Shown here piece after piece: positions 13,241 to 28,400 of a stretch of 64,000 nucleotides of DNA. Position numbers and translations under genes: made by a program. Source of the stretch: Atrina japonica (lineage: Eukaryota > Mollusca > Bivalvia > Pterioida > Pinnidae); contig BROG01000960.1 in assembly GCA_030159075.1 (NCBI GenBank), positions 1 through 64,000 on the forward strand. The letters are read 5' to 3'. Below the pieces are notes generated by a model that saw nothing but the letters and a program-made list of their open reading frames with translations, was not told where the DNA came from and ran no database searches. Positions within the stretch are counted from its first letter, which is position 1. Each line of letters starts with the position of its first letter.

Positions 13241-15489
13241 TCACTACATTTCTTTTGTTTTTATTTATAGCTTTTCAGCTCGCCGAAAACTCTTCGCTTA
13301 TAATAAGATATCACCAGCTTTAAGCGAAGGGCAACAATTTGGACTGTAATTTGAAATATAGACACAAAATATTGCTATTAAAACAAAATATTTCATTGTA
13401 AAAAAAAATATCTTGTTGTAACGACAAATGTCTTGTGATGTTAACATATCACTGGAATGTCATAATGCAAATGTATTTTGTATTTTCCTTTAAAGGCACA
13501 CAGGCTGTCATTTTGATAAAAAAAAATCCCGGGATTCGACCTAAACTTTGATAAAAAAAGCTGAAAAGATATATTTCCGTAGAAAATCTTAATGTAACAT
13601 GCATATATTGCCTTGATTTAATGACATGCGCCGTCGATTTATATTTCTGCCACCCAGGTAAGAATACAAATGTTTGTTCGCCTGTCATTCATATTCGACT
13701 TCTTTTCAGACAATTACAACATAATAACACGTCTTTTTTAAATCCGGGATCTTTCAAAAGTCGAATATTTGAAACTTTTAGTAAAAAATTTTTATTTAAA
13801 TATTATGACAGCTTGCATGCCTTTAAACACACATTTTTTCGTTTTAATGGTGTTTTAAGCCACACGTTATAAATATTTTAATATATAATTCAAAGTTCTT
13901 GCATAAGATATCCAGAAATTTTGTTAATTTTTTTCAGGACTTTATACCAAAAATTATATTAGTTAAGACACCTGGGTTCATTTCATTGGAATGTTTGAAT
14001 ATTATTGTAGTTGATTGAAAAATGTGGTTTTAGTTGGTAACCAGGCTTATGGTCATCTATTACGATCGTCTTTTATCTTCCGTCGTCCATTGTTAACTTT
14101 TAAACATTTTTTTACTTCATCTCAAGAACCAATCAGCCAATTTCAACCAAACTTGATAGGAGCTTTAACAACATGAAGCTTTATAAAATTTGCCTATCAA
14201 AAGGGGCTAGGTCCCATAGTAGCTCCAAAAGGGGCAAAACAGTGCCAAAAAATACATCTTTAAATATTTTCTTTTCATAAATTAATGACCAAATTTCTGT
14301 TAAATTTGGCATGCCTGATTGTCTGCAAAGTTTTCAAATTAAGGAAAATCTGTTCATTAATGAGCTACGAGGGAGTAGTTAAATGACATTGTACCGTCTT
14401 AAATGGCGTTTTAACTCAAAATTGATTGACTTTTTGTATACAACATTTTTGTGAATTATATATGACAAAGTTAAATAGCCATGAGGTCAAAGGTCAAGGT
14501 TAAAAATACCAGAACTTTGATAAACTTTTGAACATTTCTTCTCAAGAACCAATGGGTCAATTTTAACCAAACATGCATAAAGTTTGCAAATGACATAGGG
14601 CTATGAGAAAATTGTCAAGATCACAACACCTTAGTAAATGGAAAATGTAGTATTTTTTGTAACGTTTCAACATTTTCGATTTCTCATGAACCAATTGGCC
14701 AATTATAACCACTGTCAAAACTTTATGTTCCCTTGTGAAGCTGTTTAAAGTTTGTGAATGAAGAACAGTTAGGTCCCATAGGGACTGCAAAAGTGGAAAA
14801 ACGTCATAAATTAAAAAAAAACTTTCAAAGTCAAGTGATCAGTACATCCCAACTGTAATCATAGATTTTACTCAGATGTCTGTTAAAGCACATTGGACGT
14901 CTTGTTCATAAAGTACTGCAGTTTCATGTTTTAAAGATTAGCCAGAAATGTGACATTTTTGTTCCTTTTTGTTCATTGTTGACAAAAACTATATTACTAA
15001 AAACAGCTGGTTTCATTTTAATGTTAGAACATTATAAAACAAGCTTGTAAAACAATTCAATGTGTTGTTTATATATACAGGTATATGTATATGTATCAAG
15101 TACTCTCGATTTCAAATAGTGAAAACATATTACAGAAATATGTGATTCCTGTTCATATTTTGTAACTTTTTACCAAAAATCATATTAGCCAAGACATGCT
15201 TTAATTTTTATGTTTGGATATTTTTTCATAAAGTATTCCAATTTCTTCTTGTAAATAGAATCCAGAAATGTTATATTTTTGTGAATTTTACCCCAAAATA
15301 TTTGTACATACATTTAAATTCTTTTCATATTATAAATTAAATGTACTAGAGCAAAATAAAATTACGTGTGTAAATCTAATCTTCTGAAAACAATATATAT
15401 TTAAAAATTACAGAATTTGTTTTTATTTGTACATTTTTATTGTTTTTAGGACAAAAGTGATATTTCTTGACTCTCATCCTTTTTTCAAT

Positions 15490-15690
15490 TCAACAATGGC
15501 CGTCAGTTTTCAATGATGGAGGAGAAAACCTAGTTACAATGCATCAGGGAAGTGTTGTCGACTTTCTGTTTGTAAACTGGCAAACTTTCTCACATAATCA
15601 ACTCTGGTTCCATAGTAACTTACACCTGAGCTGATAAGAAGTGAGCGAATTCTTGATTCAAATCACTAAATTACAGAGTCCCTTGTTTCA
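15490..15690 (-). repeat. tRNA-derived SINE fragment (family B)
   Basis: Duplicate of the fragment at 4735-4925. It has the 'acaatgcatcaggga' and 'aaactttctcaca' blocks and the 'attcttgattcaaatcac' end. Confidence 0.55.
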
Positions 15691-16159
15691 CCGAAATAAT
15701 ACCTTGTTATTATTAGATGCATGACGTACTGCAAGCTACTGACTGAGGCAGGCCGGCTCCCAAAACTATTCAACAGTGGTCTCACAAGACAGGTGAAACC
15801 TCTAAAAGAGGATTTATTTAAAGGATTATTTTAGTGAGTGGTTTTTCAAGATGTGGTCCCATAAGACAAGTGTGATCTCATGAGACAGAAATCTAACGAC
15901 AGGCTGCACTGTTATGCATATTCCCAGAATGATTCTTATCACAAGCAGAGATTATAAAAGTGGTAAATGATTAATTGAAGACCATTTCCTGCTCCTGGAG
16001 CTAGGCTTAAAACTGGGTCATCATATTTCTTGATGACCGGGCCTCTGTAACTTTATCGATTGTCCGTACATATTGACTTTAGTTCTTACTGCTCCCAGTA
16101 TTCACTGACCCACATGATAGCAATGGCCGCAACTTCTCCCCGTATAATGTTACTTGGGA

Positions 16160-16372
16160 ATTTTGAATATTGTTTTTATGCCACACTCAACAACCTGGGG
16201 ACCGGTTTTTAAATGTGGCGGAGAGAACCCGGTCACAATGTATCCAGAAAAATGCCACCGCTCTTCAGCAAGTAAACTGGCAAACTTTCTCACAAAAAAA
16301 ATCAGCTTGAACATGTGACTGACCAGAAATTCAAAACACGATGCCAGAACCACTCAGCCATGGAGGCCCATG
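16160..16372 (-). repeat. tRNA-derived SINE (family B), minus orientation
   Basis: Starts near 'tatgccacactcaacaac', passes through 'acccggtcacaatgtatcc' and 'ggcaaactttctcac', and ends with 'ccactcagccatggaggcc'. That end is the reverse of a tRNA-like A-box (TGGCTGAGTGG). It lies 63 bp beyond the stop codon of the FTSJ1-like gene. Confidence 0.65.
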
Positions 16373-16434
16373 TGTCTTGGGTGATCGAAGAAGAAAAAAG
16401 ACATACGCTGAAAATTTATACAGTTACATTTTAA

Positions 16435-19400
16435 TCAACTATTCAAATCTACATTGTCTACATCAGAACACATTCTTGTTATCCCATCTGATAAACTTTC
16501 AGCAGAATTTTTTGATTCGACAGTTTTAGAATTTGAGTCGCTTAAAAGTTCTCGACACACAGCTCCAGATTCTATGATGGAGTCGGTCACTTGACTTTCG
16601 TCCAGTCTTTCAGACTCCTCTGGATTTATTGTGTTTGCTGTGTTACTATTATCACCATCTGATGTCAAGGTATGAAAGGCGTTATCTGGTTTCGCCAGTT
16701 GATCTGTTTTTCGCAGCAGACACGCCTCTTTGTATGGTGGATTGATTGGCTTTTGTCGTGGGGCGTGATACACATACTCCTTTCCCTGTTCCAGCTGAAA
16801 ATGTGAGATCAGAATGAAAGTAAATTCTGGAGCTTGTCATCCCTACAAATCATAATGAAATGTTCCACAACTAAGGAAAAGAGATTACAGATCAAGCGGG
16901 GAGGAGAGATAACATCAAACAATGTTAATTACAATCACGGTGGTCTGGCTGTGGAGCATTGACCTAGAAAGCTACAGATTTGGGGTTCAAATCTAGACCA
17001 CACCACAAATCTGCACCACACCACAAATCTGCACCACACCAAACTTTTTATGGGCCCATACCATTGACAGAAACAGACCAGCATGTACAACTTAGTTCCA
17101 CCAATGGACTGGCACCTGGGTTCCTTCCCATGAATCAACAATTTTCATTGCAGGCACTGCCATAAAACTGAACTTTACAACTCTGATTTCCTAAAGTAAC
17201 AATGTTTTCAAATGATGTCTGTGAAACTTATCATACACAAAAAAAAAAGATAATGAATTTTCAGAATAAAAAATGTTTCTTCAAAATGAAAATATTCTGA
17301 AACCTGTCAGTTCCATTTATGTTTTGACTTCTGGAGAATTGACAAAACCTGGCTAACACTAGCATGTGCTCTACCAATGGTTAGCGCCCTAGTGTTCCTT
17401 CCAAAAGTGCACTAAATAAGAGGTGAAAGTTACAAGTGTTGGATGAGTGGTCCTATGTTATGACAGGTATGGTATGCGAAAGAACCCTCATTGTATCGGT
17501 GTTAGTCCATAGTTTAGGTCTAACTTTGAAGGACTTCTTCTTTAGCTGGCGATACTTTTTTTTTACCGTATGTTGAAACGTAATCAATGGAGAAAGGAAT
17601 TTATTACTGGTCATGTTTGATGACTGTATGAATAATGTTCCCACGTGACGACATTTTTTACAAAATAATGACCAAAAAAAAAAATAAAAAACACTTTTCA
17701 AAGTTACTTGGACACACAGTAGACACAAATTAATAATCAAGAATGACTAAGTCACCTCCAGAAAACTCATAAAAAGAAAAATCGAGTACCTCTAAAGGGT
17801 AAGTTCTGTCAGAGTCAAAGCCTTTTAAATCTCCACATGCTAGAAATGGTACGATGATCCTGTTTGATCCGTTCAAGCTATTGTAATCAATATCTGTAAA
17901 AGATTACCAAATAATGAAAAAGTTGCCATGACAACAAATGGTTCATGAAAGCTGCAAAACAGAATACATAAACTAATATATACAACCTTAAAATGAACTT
18001 ACAATGAAACAAATGTATGTTGCATTGACCTGAAACCTTATGCCGAAAATTACAATGGGGATACTTAATTCTATGAAAATGTACATCTAGTTATAATGGC
18101 CATTTCTCATTCTTTCTATCGATGGCAATTATCGTTGTAGACTCGGTGTCAGTAAGATGCCGTAACCATGGCAATTATATAAAATATTAAACTATCAGAG
18201 ATGAGTCTTACACGATGATGTAACCATGGTGATTAACATTGAATTGTCAGTGATGGTCTTAGACGATGTCGTAACCATCTGAAACATTGGACTGTCAGTG
18301 GTGAGTCTTACACAATGCTGTTGCCATGGTGATTATAGAAAAATCAGTTTTCTATAAACTATACCAACAATGGGTCTTGCACAATATACATGTATGTTGA
18401 ATCTAAATATAATAATATCATTAGAAATAACTGTTTACACGGAAATTTAGAATTTCGCCTCAGGTTATTTTTGTCCTTTTATAAGAGAAAATATGTTCAG
18501 CCCATATGAAATTCCATCACGGTCACCAAAGTCACATTGATGTCATGAATTACCTGGTTCACCTATTTAGTTTGAAAATTTTCGATTTCTTTTTAAATTT
18601 GCCATCTCTTCTAAGGGTGAATATGGCGAAAATATCGAGGTATATGGTATATAGCACAACATGATATTTATGGGGATAGTATACATAACATGAGATGTAT
18701 GATTAGTATTATATTGTATATGATACATAAGGGTGCCACAGTTCGGTTAAAAACCAAAGAACCAAACCGTTGACATTGAACCGATCAGTTCGGTTCTTGT
18801 ATTCCAGATTTCGGTTCGGTTCGGTTCAAAAATTATTATTCAATAAGGTCTTTCTAATGACCCAAACGGCACGACATTTACTTGAAGCGGACACCAATAC
18901 TTCTAATAAAAAAAAACCTAATATTCTTTATCAGAATATAAAATAATCTATAAATGATAAATACAGATATAATTTGAATGTAGAGATGTGATAATATATC
19001 CAGCCTCTCAATAAATTGCAAATGGTGGCTAATATGAAAGTTATTCTTTCATGTTGTTAAACAGTCGTTATATCTCGCTCACTACGATCACTTCAATCCT
19101 CGAAGGAAGGGGGATCGGGAACAGAAGGGCTTGAGTAATTCGAGTTACTTTCATGTGGGAACCTAAGCTGATTTTTGTGAGAAAGTTTGCCAGTTCCCTT
19201 GCTGAAAAATTGTTCAGTGTGGCATACAAAAACTATTCAAAATTTTTGAAAAAAATATTAAGCCTGTTTACTATATACTTACCGTACTGATGATCCAACA
19301 AAGGATTGGACATGTTTGGTACATAATCTTCCGGAGGAGAATAATTCTGGCATACAACAAAAGCCTCTGAAATACAAATCAATCAATTATGCTGTAACTG

Positions 19401-22400
19401 ATCACTGAAATTGATGCTTTTTTAAGTTTCCTTTGTAGCTGATTTCTGTCTTATAAAGAATTTAAAACTTTTTACAGAGACTTAACAAGCTGTAAATGGA
19501 GTGCTACAAATTTTGACCGTTGCCACTGCCAACTGAGTTATTTTTACATGCTACACACCGGACTTTGACATGGAAACTCAACTCAGGTTCAAATCTCACC
19601 TGCTAGACCTATGACTTTCACTTAAAATGATGGGTGCTTTGTGACGAAGCAATCGTCACTATTTTTTTAACATTTTGGTGTGATCCCGTACCAGAAATTG
19701 AGCACACGACCTTTCACTCGTGTGTCGAATGCTGTTATGGATAAGCCCGCTTTATCTTATCTCTATAATGAACTCATACCTATGCTGGAGTTTCGGCTAC
19801 TTCTGGGTTTGAACACAGACACCAATGGGAAGAATACTTTCAATTGTGAGTACAGCAAGGTCACATCTTTACCACGAAAGATCTGTCAAGAGTAGATAAG
19901 AGTTACAGCAATGAGGAAATGTACCAGTCTTTAGGTCTGTTATACAGTGACATGCCAAAATTGATGCAACATTGTTATTTTTCTCTATATATATTTCATA
20001 CAAATCAACAAATTTTCAAAACATTCATTAAGAGTCATTTCTAAATCAACTCTGATAAAACTTGCACGATAAAATTCAGAGTATCTAAAGGTTTCATGGT
20101 GTATATGCTCATAATGTTCAAATTTTCTGTTTTCAAGATTTAGCGATTTAAACATAAAATTAAAATCTTTATGTCACAATTCCCTGTTTATACATATACA
20201 AAAGAATCATTAAATACAGATTATTACATGGTAAAATTCATATCACATATCATATCAGCCCAAGGGCTCAATATCAGACCAAGAGCTTCAGCTCAAGGTC
20301 TGATATTGCCCGCGGGCTGATATGATATGTGATATGAATTTTACCATGTAATAATCTATTTATCAAATCGAAACAGCACATATACATGAAATTTTATCAC
20401 TACAGAAATGTAAACCTGATACTTTTAGTGAAATCAATCAACATAATTTGCAAGCTGTACTGTTTGTATATGATAAATAGATTATAACATGGTAAAATTC
20501 ATATATATGTACTGTAAGTCGATAAGTCCCGAGGTGTTCCGTATCATAAATTCTGAAGTGCATGATACGGATTTTTGCATGGCCGGTCTGATATTGATAC
20601 AGATTTTTGCACGGCGGTCCAATATCAGTAAGTTGATTTTGCCGATACTGGACCGCTGTGCAAAACTTACATATCAAGTACTAAATACAGTGGATTCCTC
20701 TTAATTGCATAGATCAAATGTCTGAGAAAATTATGCAAATTACAGGAATATGTAATTAACAGGAATTAGTGTATTTTAATTAACAATGTTGATTCATATT
20801 AAGCTAGTCCTTTCTTTTGTATATATAACAATATTAAAAACATCATATGTACATTAGTGTAAAAGAGACAAATACTGCCTCTGCCTTGATTCGAACCCAG
20901 GACCCCTGGTTTACAAGTCTGGTGCTCTACCGATCGAGTTAAGGGGGAAACCCCACTAGCTCAAGCTAGTAGGAACACCATATATCTGGCCCTGCCACAT
21001 TAGCAATGGATTCTCATTAAATAGTAGGGTAAAAAATGTCATAAAACCAAATTTGCATAAAACATAGTTTGGACATTTCTCATTTCTACTAAAAAAAGTA
21101 TTTCCACATATAACTTTTTACCGTAATCAGTACATCTTCCTGCATTTTGAGGAATATTTTCTGCAATTAACAGGAATATCTAACATATAAGAGATAGGAT
21201 ATGGTTTTGTGTTTCGAGTTCTTATGCAATTAACAGGTATATGCAATTATCAGGTATGCTAATAAGTGGAATCGACTGCATATGATAAAACTTTGTATCC
21301 TGTAAAACTCATCAGTAACTGTAAAAACAAAGTGATGGGGTTTATACATTTTATAAAAAACCAAACACAAAGACTTCGAAACATTAATGGTCAATAGTGA
21401 AAACTGTATTGAAATCGAATGGGAAATTACTTTGTAATAACATGTACCAATAAAATTCAATGTCCTCCAAAACAAAGTATTGTTATGCAAAAAAAAAACA
21501 GTAAACACTGCCAGGCAATGATGCCAGTTGTTTATTATGCATCTTTGATTCTATGTAACTCATATAGATTTTGTCTTCTTTCACTTGATAAAGACTGTGT
21601 GTGAGCAACCCTTAGATGAGCTTACTGTATCACAATCCAAACTTGAAATATTGCACAAACAAACACACACACAAACAAACACACACACAAACAGACAGAC
21701 CGATGATCCAAACACTAGATGCCCCTGGCGGACCTTTTTAGGCCGGAGGCATAAAAAACTGCAACCATTTCAGGATATGGAAAATCATGAAAATTACAGC
21801 TAGCGGCACTAAAACTCTGTACAGTGCATCTCAGATTATCAAGCAAAAATTTTATTTTCACAAAAAGAAATATATTAATGACAATTGTTTAATGGCTTGT
21901 ATATAACAACATTGACTTAAAACAAAAGTAAATCTTAATCATCTACCCCTTTGAAGGGGCCATGACCCTTCCTTCTTGTGTCCCGAAAAGGTCGTTATGT
22001 ACAAGTTTCACTATATTCACATTCACTATAAGTTCACTCTCACATTATCCGTATTCACACAAAAATTGTTCTTTATCGCCATAGCCACATGAACACTGTT
22101 GATGTAAAATTCAAAATCACTTCAACAATGTTGTTTGACAGTAAGAATATGTAAATAATATCTACTATCTGAAAAATGAAAAACTTGCAATAAAATACCT
22201 TCGCAACAAACGTTCCAGACTTCTTTAGTACATGTGTTGTAATGTTCAATGCCTGCAAAAAATATCAAAAATATTGTTTATACAAACAGAGGATTGAGTC
22301 ATTCACCCCTAAACATACACTTGGACTGGTCGATTTCACTGATCCTATATATATATTTGATTGATTTCAAGGGGTGCAATTGTTAAAAGAAAATGTCAGT

Positions 22401-25400
22401 TTCATACCATATAAAGGGGCTGATCAGAGGGATTGTAAATAAACATTGAAGCTCTATTACTTATAGTTCCAAAAATACAGCCCAGGGAAAAATCTTGGTC
22501 CATGGACAACACCTACGCCAAAGGTTACGACATTAGCTCTATGGACATTTTGTCCTGTTGAGAGAAATATGACAACTTTTGTGAAAAATTAAAAAAAAAA
22601 AAAAAAAAAAAAAGACTCTTTATGTGTACAATACAAACATGGTGTTTATTCTGTCAAACACAGTACACTGGAAAAATGATGAAAAAAAAAAGCACCGTTG
22701 TTTACCCCGATTCTCTTTCTAACTATAGTGTAATCATACACAAAATTTCACTCCACAGTACTATGGCGGCATATTTCTTTGATATCGAGAAACTCTGTAT
22801 TGTATGGTGTGACAGCGTCAGCTGAAGTGTTTTGGGCTCGACTTTTGTCTTTTAACAATATTTGTGTTTACATATAAAGACTGGAGTTCTGTTGCGAATT
22901 GGAGTGTTCTTTTATGCCACACTTGACAATTTTTCAGTCATATGGTGGCAGCCAGTTCTAAGTGAAGGAGGACGGAACCCGATTACAATGTACCCAGGAA
23001 GAAACCACCAGCCTTCTGCAAATAAACTAGCAAACTTTCTCACAAAATCAGCTTAGGTTCAACGGGGCTCAAACTTGCGCTGATCAAAAGTGAGAGACTT
23101 CCTGGTTTAAAGTGTGATGCTCTAACCACTCAGCCATGGTGACCCCTTTCTGTTGCTAATACCCATAGCTCTGGCAAACGTTGTCAAAAGTTGTCTATTG
23201 TGGATTTTTTATGAAGTATGTAGGAAAAATAAAACTTTACTTATATGTCTCTACACAAGTAATTAACTCATTCACCCCTGAAGACACATATGGGCTGGTC
23301 CAAGTCATTGATTTACAGAAGAGTCCATTGTTTTTCAGGGGTTGATGAGTTAAACTTATGTATTACATTGAAATAAAGCAGTAGAAAATTTGAGAAGAGA
23401 AATTCAATTGATATGATGGGAAAAAATACTGTATGTATATCTAAATTAGCATGTTCATATTTTAGAACTCTGAGGGGGTGTAGACTTATCAGCACAATAT
23501 CTTGAATTTGTGCAATTACGGCAAGAATATTTTTAAATTAGCGGTAATATACTTTCCTGATACACACTATAGCTTGCCAGGTGTACTGAAACAGCAACCA
23601 GGTACAGGTAAGATTATCCAGAAGCCATGTTAATTATGAAACAGTCTATACAATACAGGTAGGGTGACCATTGTCACTGACCAATTAAAGGTATAACAAT
23701 GTACTAGTAAATAGTGTTCAAAATTGATTTCTTGTATTCTTAAATATCATTACATGTAGTTTTGTCGTGTATGCAAAATGACATGATGGAAAAATTTTAG
23801 CGCTGCACATGAATTAGCGCTAAAATTAGAATATCGCTAAAATAAGTACATGTTAAATATCGCAAACAGACAAAATGGTAAATAGACGGACTCAATAAAT
23901 TAGTCTCCCAATCTTCGATCCCCAGAACATGAAAAAACTTCATTCACAAAATTTTATCCTCCGAAACTGATCATTTTCAGAAAAATTACTTCTTGAGAAT
24001 TAGTTTCTATTTCAATGTTGATATTCTTTATACGTGTATATCTTTTAAGCAATGTTCAACATCTTCATGTTTAGTGGATTTTTTTATTTTGTCAATAATA
24101 AAAATGTTTGTAAAATTACCGCAAGAAGGAGCTGTGCTTGGATGTATTCATCTATATCATGAAGACCCGTCACTGTCAATAAAACAAACAAATCAAATAT
24201 ATACATGATGAAAGCGCTTGATGTATCATCAACGGAGCACATCACAAAATTTCATAAAATTTTGAGAATTTTTTTATAAAAAAAATTCTGATCAATTGAA
24301 AAAATATATCCATCAATCATTACATTCCTTTAAAAGTTGCAACCCAAATTAAGATGAATCAGGGGCTACAGATAATTTTTGACCTATTTTTAAATGCTTG
24401 GAATTGTCTAAAAACCTCAAATTATGAATAGAACCAGCCTACGAGTGCTTACATTTCACGACGGATAAGCCAGTACTAACCATGTGTTGTGATTGGTCCA
24501 GAAGTCAAACAAAAACGTGACAGGCAAGTTGCAAAATATTTTCATCATAAATGAAATATTCATTCTTTATACTGAAAATTCATTATTTTTTGTTTCTGAT
24601 CAGTTTTACAGCCGACATTTGAAAACATTGTTTCATATGAAAATCAAAGTCGTAAATTCAGTTTTTTGGCAGTGTCTATGACACTAATACTGTTGAATCA
24701 TGGGAAGGAACCCAACTCGGAGTAGGTGCCAGTGTGGCCATGATCGGACATGTTACCAATCACAGAACAGACTGGTCCACACCAGTCTGTTTCAATGAAC
24801 GGTAAGCACCATTACACATGTACCGGTATATTCATAATGAGGCACTTCTGACAGTGTGCTATAAATATGATGTCATCAATCCAATATGGCCACCATGGTC
24901 AACATTAAGAATGTTACAAAATGCAAGTTTTCAACTAAAGGTAAATGCACAGAGAATTTCCGAAATCTAATAAAATTTTAATTTTTACTATTCTTTTCTT
25001 ATTATTTTTTTTTTATTTCTAATAACTGGAAAACAGATATATATTCCAGTATCATTTATTGAATTTTTTTAAAAACTTAATTAACATGCAAGGCAGTTAA
25101 AGGGGTTGTATACAGAATGAGACAAACTGAAAGGGGCATTTGCTGTGTTTGACAAAAACAATTATTTCAGTTGCTCTACTTTCACTACTTGTACTTGATG
25201 TACAATAACAAATAAGAACTATACACAGGCATAAAAATGTTATATTCCTATATATTTTGTGAATAAGGTCAGGTCCAGTGTGGTATTCATATACAACCTG
25301 GGTTTCTCAGTAAATTTTCACAAATATATCGAAATATAATACTTTTTATGCCTGTGTTTATCATATTTTTGGTATTGTATATCAATCTAAGTAGTAAAGG

Positions 25401-28400
25401 TATTGTATATCAATCTAAGTAGTAAAGGTATTGTATATCAATCTAAGTAGTAAAGGTATTGTATATCAATCTAAGTAGTAAAGGTATTGTATATCAATCT
25501 AAGTAGTAAAGGTATTGTATATCAATCTAAGTAGTAAAGGTATTGTATATCAATCTAAGTAGTAAAGGTATTGTATATCAATCTAAGTAGTAAAGGTATT
25601 GTATATCAATCTAAGTAGTAAAGGTATTGTATATCAATCTAAGTAGTAAAGGTATTGTATATCAATCTAAGTAGTAAAGGTATTGTATATCAATCTAAGT
25701 AGTAAAGGTATTGTATATCAATCTAAGTAGTAAAGGTATTGTATATCAATCTAAGTAGTAAAGGTATTGTATATCAATCTAAGTAGTAAAGGTATTGTAT
25801 ATCAATCTAAGTAGTAAAGGTATTGTATATCAATCTAAGTAGTAAAGGTATTGTATATCAATCTAAGTAGTAAAGGTATTGTATATCAATCTAAGTAGTA
25901 AAAACGGGGAATTAAATTTGAAAAAAAACACAGTTATTGTCCCTTTTAAATAAATGCATAAAGAAATTGTCCAATTAAAGTTTTTTAGTTAATTTTCCCC
26001 CATTGGTCATGTTTGTCTGTCCATCAGTCTGCCCATCAATCAATCCATCAGTCTCTCCATCAATCTGTCCATCAGTCTGTCCATCAGTTAGTCCATCAGC
26101 CAGTCCATCAGTCTGTCCATCAGACAGTCCATCAATCTGTCCATCAGTCTGTCCATCAATCTGTCCATCAGTCAGTCCATCAGTCTGTCCATCAGTCTTC
26201 CCATCAGTCAGTCCACCAGTCCGTCAATCAGTCTGTCCATCAGTCAGTCCATCAGTCTGTCCATCAGTCAGTCCATCAGTCAGTCCATCAATCAATCCAT
26301 CAGTCAGTCCATCAGTCAGTCCAACAGTCAGTCCATCAGTCTGTCCATCAGTCTTTCCATTAGTCAGTCCATCAGTCTGTCCATCAGTCAGTCCATCAGT
26401 CTGTCCATCAGTCAGTCCATCAATCAATCCATCAGTCAGTCCATCAGTCAGTCCAACAGTCAGTCCATCGGTCTGTCCATCAGTCTGTCCATCAGTCTGT
26501 CCATCAGTCAGTCCATCAATCAATCCATCAGTCAGTCCATCAGTCAGTCCAACAGTCAGTCCATCAGTCTGTCCATCAGTCTTTCCATTAGTCAGTCCAT
26601 CAGTCTGTCCATCAGTCTGTCCATCAGTCTGTCCATCAGTCAGTCCATCAGTCTGTCCATCAGTCTGTCCATCAGTCTGTCCATCAGTCAGTCGAACAGT
26701 CAGTCCATCAGTCTGTCCATCAGTCTGTCCATCAGTCAGTCCAACAGTCAGTCCATCAGTCTGTCCATCAGTCTTTCCATTAGTCAGTCCATCAGTCAGT
26801 CCATCAGTCTGTCCATCAGTCTGTCCATTAGTCAGTCCATCAGTCAGTCCATCAGTCAGTCCATCAATCTGTCCATCAGTCTGTCCATCAGTCAGTCCAT
26901 CAGTCTGTCCATCAGTCTGTCCATCAGTTTGTCCATCAGTTAGTCCATCAGTCTGTCCACCAGTCTGTCCATCAGTCAGTCCATCAGTCTGTCCATCAAT
27001 CTGTTCATCAGTCAGTCCATCAGTCAGTCCATCAGTCTGTCCATCAGTCAGTCCATCAGTCATTCCATCAATCTGTCCATCAGTCTGTCCATCAGTCAGT
27101 CCATCAATCTGTCCATCAGTCTGTCCATCAGTCTGTCCATCAGTCAGTCCATCAGTCTGTCCATCAGTCAGTCCATCAGTCATTCCATCAATCTGTCCAT
27201 CAGTCAGTCCATCAGTCATTCCATCAATCTGTCCATCAGTCTGTCCATCAGTCAGTCCATCAATCTATCCATCAGTTTGTCCATCAGTCTGTCCACTACT
27301 CATTTCATCTATTTCAGATTTTTGTTCATGCTTTGTATTTGATCATGGGTTAACAGGTAGGGAACCTGTACTGATTCAACATCATGGGTTAACAAATCAT
27401 CCCCTGCAGTCACATTTGGATCCACCCATTTCAAAGAATGGTAAAGTCCACAGGAGTGATTAAATTAGAGTCTAAATTCTAAGATAATTTCACATACATT
27501 GTACACCCCTGAATTATGACACAGGACCATAATATTTATTGATTTAGACAAGTCTAAACATGATCACAGGGGCCAACTGTTTAACAGTTAGGGGACATGT
27601 ATTGCTTCATCCACACTATCAGATGTTTGTCAATAGGGAACATGTCAAAAATCATTTTCAAAATAATTTTACAAGAAAATTTCTTTTATTTCATTACAGG
27701 TGAGGAAATTACTCACGGAAGCTCAGAGTGCCTTTCAAGAGGGGAAACCAATTATTGTGACAAGTATTACTTCTTTTAAGTACTAAGCACCACTGACGGA
27801 AGCTCGGAGAGCCTTTAAAATAGGTACCATCAATCATTGTGACTACAATTGCCTTACAACTGGAAGAAACCATTCATTGAAGTTAAGATTGCCTCTCAAA
27901 TGGTAAGCACCACTTATGAAAGCCCAGATTCCCTGTCAAATGGTAAGCACCACTTAAGGAAGCCCAGATTTCCTCTAAAATGTCAAGCACCACTTAAAGA
28001 AGCCCAGATACCCTCTCAAATGGTAAGCACCACTTAAGAAAGTCCAGATTCCCTCTCAAATCGTAAGCACCACTTATGGAAGCCCAGATTGCCTCTCAAA
28101 AGTTAAGCACCATTTATGGAAGCCCAGATTTCCTCTCAAATAGTAAGCACCACTCACAGAATATCCAAGTGCTTTACAAGTAGGAAGCACCACTCAATGT
28201 GGCTAATGTTGCTTTTTCAAGTACAAGGGAATGGTAAGCACCACTCTATAGAAGCCAAGATACCCTCTCAAATGGTAAGCACCACCTAAGGAAGCTAAAA
28301 GATTGGCCGTGAATATAAAGAAAACTCTCGAGTAAAGGATAAAATCCAATGAAATAAGAGATTAAATAAGAGAGAAGGGGCATTAAAAGAGGTGGAAGAA

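Larger units (their letters stand above)
11725..15706. repeat. Segmental duplication, copy 2 (noncoding part)
   Basis: Partner of 1240-4950 (see that entry). Differences include an extra block at about 11,770-12,960, which contains a MITE, and an expanded minisatellite at 13,025-13,240. No coding region is supported; the open frames at 12,970 and 14,563 lie in repeats. Confidence 0.75.

Noticed and set aside
12970..13323. Cys-rich 117-codon frame resembling a toxin-like or membrane peptide
   Set aside because: Produced by a 24-bp minisatellite; the Cys spacing follows the DNA period.
20875..20950. Functional tRNA gene (TGT anticodon-like)
   Set aside because: The anticodon stem has mismatches and no matching acceptor stem was found; more likely a SINE head.
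25371..25902. CRISPR-like array (28-bp repeats)
   Set aside because: There are no spacers; the units are directly adjacent, and the genome is eukaryotic.
26003..27463. 486-codon frame of CPSVSPSV repeats as a secreted Cys/Pro/Ser protein
   Set aside because: It is a direct reading of a 12-bp satellite that is equally open in other frames and on the minus strand, and it lies inside an intron of a well-supported gene.
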